DNA from: Bacillota bacterium
GTDB taxonomy: Bacteria > Bacillota > Clostridia > Christensenellales > CAG-138
DNA: 8,766 nt
Reading direction: 5' to 3'
Assembly: GCA_023396535.1 (NCBI GenBank)
Contig: JAEWWD010000082.1
Location: 1 to 8,766, forward strand
Positions 1 to 6,793 of the stretch are shown here, piece after piece. Under the pieces are notes generated by a model. The model did not search any database. It had not been told where the DNA came from and saw only the letters and a program-made list of their open reading frames with translations. Made by a program: the position numbers and the translations under genes. Each line of letters opens with the position of its first letter. Positions within the stretch are counted from its first letter, which is position 1.

Positions 1-543
1 TCCGGCGCATTGGGCTCCATGTCCGTAGCGCAAAAGAAAGAGATATTGGCGGATTACCGGGAGCATTTCGAGGCTGGATTAACCGACGGCAAATCCGAGG
101 AGGAAATTGCTCGCGCGCTCGGCGATCCAAAGCAAATCGGCCGCATGTACCAGGCGGATTACGCGGTGGAGCGCGCAAAGAGTTCCACGGGTTTCCAAAA
201 CGTGTTGCGCATGCTGGGCGCTGTGGCGCGATACCAGCTTCTTGGCGGACTGACTATGGTTTGCCTGTATCTGATAGGTGTATCGGTGCTAGTGTCGCTC
301 TTTGCGGCGGCGGCGGGGATACTGGCTGTGGCGGCCGCCATTCTCGCGTGCTGCATCGTGGTGCTCATTCGCGGGTATCAGATGTATGCGCTGCTTGCGG
401 GGTTTCTGACGCTGTTCTTCTTCTCGTTTGGCTTGCTCGGCTGCCGTGGCAGCGCAGGCCTCTGGAAAAGGACGATATCGAGATTTCCGGTGCTTGCGGA
501 GCGTCTGATGCATAAAAGCGTCCGGAAGGAGGGAGCGGTATGA
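1..543 (+). CDS. DUF1700 (HAAS-domain) family membrane protein, 5'-partial
   Basis: The frame is open from base 1 and shows 180 residues. The true start lies upstream, because the visible protein begins inside the conserved N-terminal helical domain; the in-frame TTG at 10 and ATG at 19 are probably internal. The sequence EILADYREHFEAG, then GKSEEEIARALGDPKQIG, is the hallmark of the DUF1700/HAAS domain, and roughly 12-15 residues seem to be missing. After a linker, a long hydrophobic stretch (about residues 80-147) forms two or three membrane segments, followed by a short basic tail. In Bacillota such proteins commonly sit between a PadR-type regulator and a DUF4097 protein and are thought to take part in envelope or stress signalling. 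That fits the next gene but is family knowledge, and no regulator is visible here. Its stop overlaps the next start by 4 nt (ATGA at 540-543). Family assignment is firm; function is not. Confidence 0.85.
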   Translation, partial: SGALGSMSVAQKKEILADYREHFEAGLTDGKSEEEIARALGDPKQIGRMYQADYAVERAKSSTGFQNVLRMLGAVARYQLLGGLTMVCLYLIGVSVLVSLFAAAAGILAVAAAILACCIVVLIRGYQMYALLAGFLTLFFFSFGLLGCRGSAGLWKRTISRFPVLAERLMHKSVRKEGAV

Positions 544-953
544 AACGTATTGATAAAGTGCTCTGGCTTTCGCTGCTGGTAGGTCTGGTTGGCGCGGCCG
601 TCACCTGCGGCGTAATCGTGGGCGATCATATGTTGTGGCAGTATGACCAGAGCACGGTCTATCCGCTGCAGGAGCCGATTACCGCCGCAGGGCTTGATAT
701 GCGTGGCGCGTCCGTAGAGCTTATTCCCTCGCAATCCGATTTTCGTGTGGAGGCGCATGCGTCCGCCTGGCTGGAGCAGAACTTCGCAATGGAGCAGATA
801 CTGTCGGTAACCCAAAAGGATGGCGTACTCACAGTGACGCAAACGCCTTTCCCGCAGAGGTTCCTGGGCATGTTTCCGCAGCCGTACGCGCTGGATATCA
901 AGCTGTATTTGCCGCAGCAGGTCTGCGATGCGATAAAAGGAGAATTACAATGA
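540..953 (+). CDS. Short membrane-anchored DUF4097-like protein, possibly C-terminally truncated
   Basis: This encodes 137 residues. The start ATG at 540 overlaps the previous stop and has AAGGAGGG at 526-533 with a 6-nt spacer. Residues about 7-28 form one hydrophobic segment (signal anchor), so the rest is probably extracytoplasmic. The remainder, with GLDMRGASVELIPS around residue 51 and a later DIKLYLPQQ stretch, resembles the opening strands of DUF4097 putative-adhesin domains, which usually pair with DUF1700 proteins. Typical DUF4097 proteins continue well past the IKLYLP strand into a repeated beta-strand region; this one stops about 13 residues later, where the Shine-Dalgarno of the next gene begins. 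It may be a natural short version or a deletion remnant still in frame. The position after a DUF1700 gene supports the assignment. No enzymatic role is suggested. Confidence 0.65.
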   Translation: MKRIDKVLWLSLLVGLVGAAVTCGVIVGDHMLWQYDQSTVYPLQEPITAAGLDMRGASVELIPSQSDFRVEAHASAWLEQNFAMEQILSVTQKDGVLTVTQTPFPQRFLGMFPQPYALDIKLYLPQQVCDAIKGELQ

Positions 954-1810
954 AAACTGCCGTTATTACCGGGGCGACCTCCGGGATAGGCTATGAGGTC
1001 GCAAATACGTTGCTGCAGCAGGGCTGGCGCATAATCGGCATAGGCCGGTCGGCTCAACGCTGTGAGGAAGCGAAAGAGCGCCTGCAGGCGCTGCTGCCCG
1101 GCGCGGATATCCGGTTTATCACAGCAGACCTCATGCAGCAGGCGCAGGTGCATGGCGCGGCGGAGGAAATACTGGATATACTCGCGCAGAAGGAAAATGG
1201 GGGATTGGACGCGCTTATTCTCAACGCCGGCGGCGTGCGGAGCTGGTATACGACCACCGCGGAGGGGTACGAGCAGCAGTTCGCGCTGAACTATCTTTCC
1301 GGCGTACTGTTAACGCATCGCCTGTTGAACGCGCTGATGCTGCGCGGCGGACGGGTGCTGTGGACGGGCAGCGGATCGCACAGGCATATACGCGTGCGTT
1401 GGGACGACATCATGTTGCAAAAGCGGTACAGTTGTCTTGCGGCCTATAAGCAATCCAAGGTATGCGGCATGCTGTTCGCGCAGGCGTTCAACCGGCGCTA
1501 TGCTTCAGGCGGCGTGCGGATGTATGTGGTGGATCCCGGCCTCGTCAACACGGAGATCGGCAGCAAAAGCACGGGGTTTCCGGTCAGTCAGTTCTGGTCG
1601 CTGCGCAGGCTTGGCGGCGTGAGGCCGGAAATCCCCGCGCAGACATACGCCTATCTCTGCAGCCGGCAGCCCACGCCGGAGGGATTGTATTACTACAACT
1701 GCACGCCGCGGCGATATTCGCGGTATGTGGACGACGCGCAGGCGTCAGAGCGATTGTTGACGCTAAGCGAGACGCTGTGCGGCGTGAAATTCAGGGAGGA
1801 AGCAGTATGA
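950..1810 (+). CDS. Short-chain dehydrogenase/reductase, retinol-dehydrogenase-like
   Basis: This 286-residue protein is a classical SDR. It has the N-terminal NAD(P)-binding motif TGATSGIG (residues 8-15), an Asp at 60 after the third strand, NAGG (92-95), a Ser-containing strand TGSGSH (139-144), the catalytic YKQSK (Tyr166, Lys170) and PGLVNTEI (196-203). GRS at 32-34 after the second strand would favour NADP(H), as is usual when a basic residue is there. The C-terminal part (about 225-280: PAQTYAYLCS, then a GLYYYNC stretch) resembles the retinol dehydrogenase / protochlorophyllide-reductase-like branch, but in bacteria that branch acts on varied carbonyl or alcohol substrates, so none is assigned. 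The start ATG at 950 has AAGGAG at 937-942 and overlaps the preceding stop by 4 nt. Its own stop overlaps the next SDR start the same way. Family is secure, substrate unknown. Confidence 0.88.
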   Translation: MKTAVITGATSGIGYEVANTLLQQGWRIIGIGRSAQRCEEAKERLQALLPGADIRFITADLMQQAQVHGAAEEILDILAQKENGGLDALILNAGGVRSWYTTTAEGYEQQFALNYLSGVLLTHRLLNALMLRGGRVLWTGSGSHRHIRVRWDDIMLQKRYSCLAAYKQSKVCGMLFAQAFNRRYASGGVRMYVVDPGLVNTEIGSKSTGFPVSQFWSLRRLGGVRPEIPAQTYAYLCSRQPTPEGLYYYNCTPRRYSRYVDDAQASERLLTLSETLCGVKFREEAV

Positions 1811-2619
1811 TCGTAATGATTACCGGAGCTACGGGCGGCCTTGGCCGCGCTATGGCGGTGGAATGCGCACGGCGCGGGTATGACGTGTATCTGACGGATA
1901 TCTCGCAAGCGGCGCTCACGGAGCTTGCGGGCGGACTGCGCCGGCAGTTTGACGTCAACGCGTATTGCCGTGCGTGCGATTTAACCAGCGACGCGGACGT
2001 CAAAGCCATGTTCGCGGATATGGACACAGAGGGTGTCCAGCCCAACATGCTGCTCAACATCGCGGGCGTCGATTATGAGGGCGGGTTCCTGACCCGCACC
2101 AGCGAAGAGATACTGCGCATCGTGCGGCTGAATATTGAGGCCACGCTCCGTGTAACGCACGCGGCGCTGCAGCGCCGCGCGCAGGGCAGGTTTCATATCG
2201 TCACCGTTTCGAGTCTGGCTTCGCTGTATCCGATACCGCTCAAGGCGACGTATGCCGCCAGCAAGCGTTTCCTGCTGGATTTTTCCATTGCCCTGGGGCA
2301 GGAGCTGCGCAAAGAAGACGTACGCGTGCTTGCGTTATGCCCGGGCGGCTTGCCCACCACGCAGGCGGCGCTCAGGGGGATTGCCGCGCAGGGCTTCTGG
2401 GGGAATGTTACGACCAATCAGCTTGGCCTGGTGGCGCGGCATACCATCTCCCGCGCGCTTGCGGGGAGGCGTACGTATATCCCCGGATTTGTCAACCGTA
2501 CGTTAAGCTTGTTTGGAAAGCTGTTGCCTGATGCGTGGATCGCAAGCCTGTTGTATATGCGCTGGAACGCGGCGCAAAAGAAATGGCTGCATCCGGCAGG
2601 CGGCTCGAATTGCGCGTAA
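1807..2619 (+). CDS. Short-chain dehydrogenase/reductase, DltE/YqjQ-like
   Basis: This is a second SDR of 270 residues, only distantly similar to the one before it. Motifs are TGATGGLG (6-13), CDLT (57-60), NIAG (84-87, where the usual motif is NNAG), VSSLAS (134-139) with the catalytic Ser, YAASK (Tyr149, Lys153) and PGGLPT (179-184). Asp31 after the second strand suggests NAD(H) rather than NADP(H). The C-terminal tail, with YIPGFVN at 224-230, matches the COG0300 (DltE/YqjQ) type of SDR. The frame is open upstream to about 1462, but the ATG at 1807 is preferred: AGGGAGGA lies at 1793-1800, the nucleotide-binding fold begins immediately, and it forms an ATGA overlap with the upstream stop. 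It is the last gene of this unit, followed by a hairpin. Substrate unknown. Confidence 0.88.
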   Translation: MIVMITGATGGLGRAMAVECARRGYDVYLTDISQAALTELAGGLRRQFDVNAYCRACDLTSDADVKAMFADMDTEGVQPNMLLNIAGVDYEGGFLTRTSEEILRIVRLNIEATLRVTHAALQRRAQGRFHIVTVSSLASLYPIPLKATYAASKRFLLDFSIALGQELRKEDVRVLALCPGGLPTTQAALRGIAAQGFWGNVTTNQLGLVARHTISRALAGRRTYIPGFVNRTLSLFGKLLPDAWIASLLYMRWNAAQKKWLHPAGGSNCA

Positions 2620-2658
2620 GATGCCAACTACTATTATCCGTTAAATCATGAGATGAAA

Positions 2659-2690
2659 CGCCCCGTACCGGGTTAACGCGGTACGGGGCG
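2659..2690. terminator. Palindromic hairpin between convergent operons, probable terminator
   Basis: A 32-bp inverted repeat centred between 2674 and 2675 lies 39 bp after the SDR stop and 20 bp after the decarboxylase stop on the other strand. The outer 12 bases of each arm pair perfectly (2659-2670 with 2679-2690), one pair mismatches (2671/2678), and the centre is GTTAAC. On the plus strand it is followed by AAAGAATTTT, and on the minus strand by TTTCATCTCATGATTT. The U tract is weak and displaced on both sides, so termination may be imperfect, but the symmetry and position fit a shared bidirectional terminator. The rest of the gap, 2620-2658 and 2691-2710, holds nothing else recognisable. 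Confidence 0.7.
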
Positions 2691-2710
2691 AAAGAATTTT
2701 GAAATGCTAT

Positions 2711-3844
2711 TCACGATAGCCTGCACTTAAAATCTTCGTATCCGAACTGCCGCACAAGCTCCATGCTGCCGTCCTTTTTCTTCAGCACGATATCGGGCAG
2801 GCGCATACCGTTGAACGTGTTGTTTTTGACCATGGAGTAGATCGCCATATCGCAGAATACCAGCTGGTCTCCCGGCTTAAGAGATTCCTCGAAGGAATAG
2901 TCGCCTATGATATCCCCCGCGAGGCACGTTGGCCCGCCCAGTCTGTATGTATGCGCCTTTTCGCCGGGCTCTCCCGCTCCTATGATGTTGGGGCGGTAGG
3001 GCATTTCCAAAACGTCCGGCATGTGGCAGGCGGCGGAGGTATCCAGTATGGCGATATCCATGCCGTTGCACAGCGTATCCAGCACCGTGGTCACGAGGAA
3101 GCCCGCGTCCAGCGCGATCGCCTCGCCCGGCTCCAGATATACCGTGACGCCGTATGTTTCGCTGAGCCTTCTCACCGTATTTACCAGCAGCGGGATATCG
3201 TAGCCTTTGCGCGTAATATGGTGTCCGCCGCCAAGATTCAGCCACTGCATGCCATTCAGGTATTGGCCAAATTTCTTTTCGAACGCCGCGACTGTCTTTA
3301 CTAGCGCGTCCGCATCCTGCTCGCACAGGGTATGCAGATGAAGGCCGGACAGGCCGGAAAGCGCGCTTGGCTCGAAGTTCTCAAGCGTGACGCCGAGGCG
3401 GGAATGCGGCGCGCAGGGGTCGTAGATTTCATGCCCTTCCTGCGTGGAGCATTCCGGGTTGACGCGCAACCCGCAGGATTTCCCGGCGGAGAGAGCCCGG
3501 AAGCCAAAGCGGCGGCACTGATCGAAGCTGTTGAATATAATATGGTCGGCAACAGCGAGGATTTCCTCAAACTCATCCTCCCGGTAAGCGGGGGAGTATA
3601 CGTGCACCTCGCCGGGGAAGTACTCGCGCCCCAGCCGCGCTTCGTACAGCCCGCTTGCCGCCGTACCGCACAGGTATTTTGCGATGAGCGGGTATACTCG
3701 GAACATGGAGAACGCTTTCTGCGCAAGCAGTATCTTCGCGCCACTTTCTTCCTGCACGTTCTTGAGTATCTCGAGATTCCTCAATAGCAGCGCTTCCTCC
3801 ACCACATAGCATGGAGTTCGCAGGGATTTGAATTCCGGGCGCAT
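2711..3844 (-). CDS. nspC: Carboxynorspermidine/carboxyspermidine decarboxylase (NspC family)
   Basis: This 377-residue protein is a PLP-dependent fold-type-III decarboxylase (alanine-racemase-like barrel followed by a beta domain). It starts with the family's LRTPCYVVEE. The PLP lysine is Lys43 in LLAQKAFS; GLHLHTLCEQ (167-176), NLGGGHHIT (203-211) and EPGEA (238-242) line the cofactor site; GPTCLAGD (304-311) carries the Cys expected from the partner subunit of the dimer; and AIYSMVKNNTFNG (334-346) completes the site. Length is normal. The family removes the carboxyl group of carboxynorspermidine or carboxyspermidine, giving norspermidine or spermidine; a related enzyme acting on carboxyaminopropylagmatine is also known. 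The start ATG follows the upstream dehydrogenase stop after one base and has no close Shine-Dalgarno (GGGAGGAGG is 26 nt away), so translation probably depends on coupling. It is the last gene of the polyamine operon. Confidence 0.92.
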   Translation of the reverse strand: MRPEFKSLRTPCYVVEEALLLRNLEILKNVQEESGAKILLAQKAFSMFRVYPLIAKYLCGTAASGLYEARLGREYFPGEVHVYSPAYREDEFEEILAVADHIIFNSFDQCRRFGFRALSAGKSCGLRVNPECSTQEGHEIYDPCAPHSRLGVTLENFEPSALSGLSGLHLHTLCEQDADALVKTVAAFEKKFGQYLNGMQWLNLGGGHHITRKGYDIPLLVNTVRRLSETYGVTVYLEPGEAIALDAGFLVTTVLDTLCNGMDIAILDTSAACHMPDVLEMPYRPNIIGAGEPGEKAHTYRLGGPTCLAGDIIGDYSFEESLKPGDQLVFCDMAIYSMVKNNTFNGMRLPDIVLKKKDGSMELVRQFGYEDFKCRLS

Positions 3845-3845
3845 G

Positions 3846-5045
3846 TTACGGCACCAGCACCGGGTGGAAATCCTCCTCCCACGGCAGGCCCCACTTGTTC
3901 AGCGCGTCCATGAAGGGATCGGGATCGAACTCTTCCATGTTGTATACGCCGGGCTTCTGCCAGGTACCGTTCATAACCAGCATGGCGCCTATCATAGCCG
4001 GTACGCCCGTGGTGTAGCTGATGGCCTGGCTGCCCACCTCGCGGTAGCACTCCTGGTGGTCGCAGATGTTGTAGACGTAATAGGTCTTCTCCTTGCCGTC
4101 CTTCACGCCCCTAAATATGCAGCCGATGTTGGTTTTGCCGACCGTACGCGGGCCGAGGGAGGCCGGGTCAGGCAATACGGCCTTGAGGAACTGCAGCGGC
4201 ACGATCTCCATGCCGTTGTAGTTGATGGGCTCAATGCTGGTCATACCCACGTTTTGCAGGCAGCGGAGGTGTGTAAGGTAGCTCTGGCCAAACGTCATGA
4301 AAAAGCGGATTCGGTGGATGCCCCTGATGTTCAGCGCCAAACTCTCCAGTTCTTCATGGTGCAGCAGGTACATGTCCTTTTTACCCACGCCCTTGAAATC
4401 GTACTCGCGCTTGATTTCCATGGGATGCGTCTCAATCCACTGGCCATTCTCCCAATAGCTGCCGTTTGCCGTTACCTCGCGGATATTGATCTCGGGGTTG
4501 AAATTGGTGGCGAACGGATAGCCGTGGTCGCCGCCGTTGCAGTCGAGTATATCGATTTCGTGTATCTCGTCGAAGTAGTGCTTCATGGCGTATGCGGAGA
4601 ACACGCTGGTCACGCCCGGGTCGAAGCCGCTGCCCAGCAGAGCTGTGATGCCCGCTTCGCGGAATTTATCGCGGTACGCCCACTGCCACTTGTATTCAAA
4701 TTTCGCGGTATCCAGCGGCTCGTAATTCGCTGTATCCACATAATGGGTTTTGGTGGCGAGGCATGCGTCCATGATGGTCAGGTCCTGATAGGGGAGGGCG
4801 AGGTTCAATACGACGTCCGGCTTTTCCCGTTCGATCAGCGCGATGACTTCGTCCGTGTGGTCGGCGTCCACCTGCGCGGTCGTGATGCGGGTTTTGCCGC
4901 CCGAGAGCTTCTTCGCAAGCTCGTCGCACTTGGATTTGGTACGGCTCGCGATGCAGAGCTCCGTGAACACATCCGCGTTCTGCACGCATTTGTGGATCGC
5001 GACGCTGGCGACGCCGCCGCAGCCTATGATGAGCGCTTTTCCCAT
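3846..5045 (-). CDS. Carboxynorspermidine/carboxyspermidine dehydrogenase (saccharopine dehydrogenase family)
   Basis: This 399-residue enzyme belongs to the saccharopine-dehydrogenase-like family. An N-terminal Rossmann motif IIGCGGVA (6-13) and IASRT (32-36) bind NAD(P)H, with NLALPY at 81-86. GSGFDPGVTSVF (138-149) is the conserved turn joining to the substrate domain, and DCNGGDHGYPFATNF (168-182) with later TTGVPAMIGA (345-354) are typical of the polyamine branch rather than of lysine metabolism. The expected reaction is reductive condensation of aspartate semialdehyde with a diamine: putrescine gives carboxyspermidine, diaminopropane gives carboxynorspermidine, and agmatine is also possible. 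The start ATG at 5045 has AGGAGG at 5053-5058 with a 7-nt spacer. The adjacent decarboxylase completes the route. Family is very likely; the amine substrate is not decided by the sequence. Confidence 0.9.
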   Translation of the reverse strand: MGKALIIGCGGVASVAIHKCVQNADVFTELCIASRTKSKCDELAKKLSGGKTRITTAQVDADHTDEVIALIEREKPDVVLNLALPYQDLTIMDACLATKTHYVDTANYEPLDTAKFEYKWQWAYRDKFREAGITALLGSGFDPGVTSVFSAYAMKHYFDEIHEIDILDCNGGDHGYPFATNFNPEINIREVTANGSYWENGQWIETHPMEIKREYDFKGVGKKDMYLLHHEELESLALNIRGIHRIRFFMTFGQSYLTHLRCLQNVGMTSIEPINYNGMEIVPLQFLKAVLPDPASLGPRTVGKTNIGCIFRGVKDGKEKTYYVYNICDHQECYREVGSQAISYTTGVPAMIGAMLVMNGTWQKPGVYNMEEFDPDPFMDALNKWGLPWEEDFHPVLVP

Positions 5046-5052
5046 GGTACTA

Positions 5053-5058
5053 CCTCCT
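5053..5058 (-). promoter_or_regulatory. Ribosome binding site of the dehydrogenase gene
   Basis: A consensus AGGAGG sits 7 nt before the ATG at 5045, inside the 49-bp gap (5046-5094) after the ureohydrolase gene. This is the longest gap in the polyamine operon. It contains no evident hairpin or promoter, so the dehydrogenase/decarboxylase pair is probably on the same transcript but with independent translation initiation. Confidence 0.75.
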
Positions 5059-5094
5059 GATGTTGTGCGTATGACTATTCCGGTTCGCCGGGGC

Positions 5095-5952
5095 TTATTT
5101 CATGCTCAGTTTTAGCAATAGCTCGCGCAGCAGTTTGCAGGCGACGACGGTGGATACGCCGCTCGTATCGAGCGGGGGGCTCAGTTCTACAAGATCGCAG
5201 CCCACGATGTCGCATCGTTCCGCAATCATGCAGACGGCCTGCTGCAGCTCCAGATACCCTATGCCGCCGGGCTCCGGCGTACCGGTGCCGGGGAACACGG
5301 ACGGGTCGAGCACGTCGAGGTCGACCGTCAGGTATATGGGCTTATTCCCCAGCATATCCAGCGTCTCCGTCAGGCCGTTCAGGTCAAAGCGCTGCGTGCT
5401 CGCGTGCGATTTCGCAAAACGAAATTCCTCGCGCTCGCCGGAGCGTATTCCAAATTGGAATATGCGCCCGTCGCCAATAAGCTCGTGACAGCGCCGCATG
5501 ACGGTGGCGTGCGAAAGCTTCGCGCCCAGATAGTCTTCCCGAAAATCCGCGTGCGCATCAAAATGCAGGATATGAAGGTCCGTGTATTTTTGCACGGCGG
5601 CGCGCACCGCGCCCAATGTACACAGGTGCTCGCCGCCCAGCATGAGGGGGAGTTTTTCGTCGGCGAGTATGGCGCCCGCCGCGCGCTCAATTTCCCGAAG
5701 CGCCAGCGACGCGTCGCCTATGCACAGAGTGAGGTCGCCGCCGTCGAATACGGCGCAATCGGAGAGGTCCGCGTCCTGATAAGGGCTGTATGTCTCAAGT
5801 CCATACGATTCATTGCGCATGGCGGCGCTTGCAAAGCGCGTGCCGGGGCGATAGCTTGTCGTCGAATCAAACGGCGCGCCGTAAAGCACAATACCGGCGT
5901 CTTCATAAGCAGTTTCAAAGCCGAAAAAAGTCGTTTCGTTTTTATTCCACAT
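5095..5952 (-). CDS. speB: Agmatinase-type ureohydrolase (SpeB)
   Basis: This 285-residue member of the arginase/agmatinase family has the complete two-manganese site: GGEH (His109), DAHAD (Asp132, His134, Asp136) and DLDVLDP (Asp211, Asp213). SHAT with His148 and the conserved Glu256 in LVELSPPLD are also present. The N-terminal PFDSTTSYRPGTRF stretch (27-40) is typical of agmatinases. The expected reaction is agmatine to putrescine plus urea, which suits an operon with an arginine decarboxylase. Ureohydrolases in this group can also act on N1-aminopropylagmatine, giving spermidine directly, and the sequence does not exclude that. The start ATG at 5952 lies inside the end of speE (11-nt overlap) with GGAGGAG at 5963-5969, a rather long 10-nt spacer. 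Length is normal and no active-site residue is missing. Confidence 0.92.
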   Translation of the reverse strand: MWNKNETTFFGFETAYEDAGIVLYGAPFDSTTSYRPGTRFASAAMRNESYGLETYSPYQDADLSDCAVFDGGDLTLCIGDASLALREIERAAGAILADEKLPLMLGGEHLCTLGAVRAAVQKYTDLHILHFDAHADFREDYLGAKLSHATVMRRCHELIGDGRIFQFGIRSGEREEFRFAKSHASTQRFDLNGLTETLDMLGNKPIYLTVDLDVLDPSVFPGTGTPEPGGIGYLELQQAVCMIAERCDIVGCDLVELSPPLDTSGVSTVVACKLLRELLLKLSMK

Positions 5953-6793
5953 GCTTTACGATCTCCTCCACATAGGTGGGCAGCGCGAACGCCGCGCGAT
6001 GCAGGTTGGTGTTGTAATAGCGGGCGGGGATACCGAGCGCCCTCCAGGCCGCTGCCTGCAGGCTGCGCACGGGATGCAGGCCTTTTGAGGCGAAGCCGAA
6101 CATCCAATGCCCGGAAGGGTAGGAGGGGATATGCGCCTGATACAGCCTGCACACGGGGAATGTGGCCGCTATGCGCTTATGCGCGCGTTGCATGGCTTTG
6201 GCGTCTTCTTCGTAAAAGGGGCTCTCGTTCTGGTTGACGAGTATGCCGTCCTCCCTGAGCGCCGTATGGCAGTGCCCGTAGAATTCCCGCGTGAACAGCC
6301 CCTCGCCGGGTCCAAACGGATCTGTCGAGTCGACGATGATGAGGTCGTAGGCGTTTTCACGGCTGCGGACGAACCGCATGCCGTCCTGATAATGGATGGT
6401 TACGCGCGGGTCGCGCAGTTTGCAGGCGATGCTGGGGAGGTGCTGCTCGCACAGCTCCACCACGCGGCGGTCGATCTCCACCAGGTCGATGTGCGTAATT
6501 CCGTCGTACCGGCACAGCTCGCGCACAACGCCGCCGTCCCCGCCGCCGATTACCAACACGCGCTCTATACTTGGATTCACAGCCATGGGCACGTGCGTCA
6601 TCATCTCGTGATATATGAATTCATCCTTTTCCGCGCACATCATGAATCCGTCCAGCGCGAGGAAACGGCCGAATTCTTTGCTTTCAAATATCTCTATCAG
6701 CTGGAACGGGCTCTGCTCCGAGCAGAGCTGGCGCTCCACCTCGATCATCAACCCCACGCGGGGCGTATGCATTTCGGTGAATGTCAGGTGCAT
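5942..6793 (-). CDS. speE: Spermidine synthase (SpeE)
   Basis: This 283-residue aminopropyltransferase transfers the aminopropyl group of decarboxylated S-adenosylmethionine to an amine, normally putrescine, giving spermidine and methylthioadenosine. The beta-stranded N-terminal domain leads to LDGFMMCAEKDEFIYHEM (47-64). The Rossmann-like core has VLVIGGGDGG (79-88) and VEID (105-108) for the nucleoside, YQDGM (135-139), and DSTDP (155-159) with the catalytic aspartates. IPSYPSGHW (222-230) closes the amine pocket. Length is that of typical bacterial SpeE. The start ATG at 6793 has AAAGGAGGG at 6799-6807 and overlaps the end of speA by 10 nt; its 3' end overlaps speB by 11 nt. Putrescine is the default acceptor, but an aminopropylagmatine route is conceivable with speA and speB next to it. 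Confidence 0.95.
   Translation of the reverse strand: MHLTFTEMHTPRVGLMIEVERQLCSEQSPFQLIEIFESKEFGRFLALDGFMMCAEKDEFIYHEMMTHVPMAVNPSIERVLVIGGGDGGVVRELCRYDGITHIDLVEIDRRVVELCEQHLPSIACKLRDPRVTIHYQDGMRFVRSRENAYDLIIVDSTDPFGPGEGLFTREFYGHCHTALREDGILVNQNESPFYEEDAKAMQRAHKRIAATFPVCRLYQAHIPSYPSGHWMFGFASKGLHPVRSLQAAAWRALGIPARYYNTNLHRAAFALPTYVEEIVKHVE

Noticed and set aside
1462..1806. Upstream extension of the second SDR by 115 codons
   Set aside because: The added residues are out-of-frame translation of the first SDR; the nucleotide-binding motif, Shine-Dalgarno and ATGA overlap all point to the start at 1807.
3828..5060. A 410-codon open frame on the plus strand opposite the dehydrogenase gene
   Set aside because: It mirrors a clear saccharopine-dehydrogenase-family gene, has no recognisable motifs, and is the kind of long antisense frame common in GC-rich coding DNA.
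5046..5094. Possible internal promoter or riboswitch in the largest gap of the polyamine operon
   Set aside because: 49 bp is too short for a known riboswitch. I see only a Shine-Dalgarno, with no convincing -35/-10 pair or hairpin.
5404..6237. A 277-codon plus-strand frame across the speB/speE junction
   Set aside because: It runs antisense to two genes with complete active sites, has an Arg/Ala-rich low-information translation, and lacks a ribosome binding site or recognisable domain.
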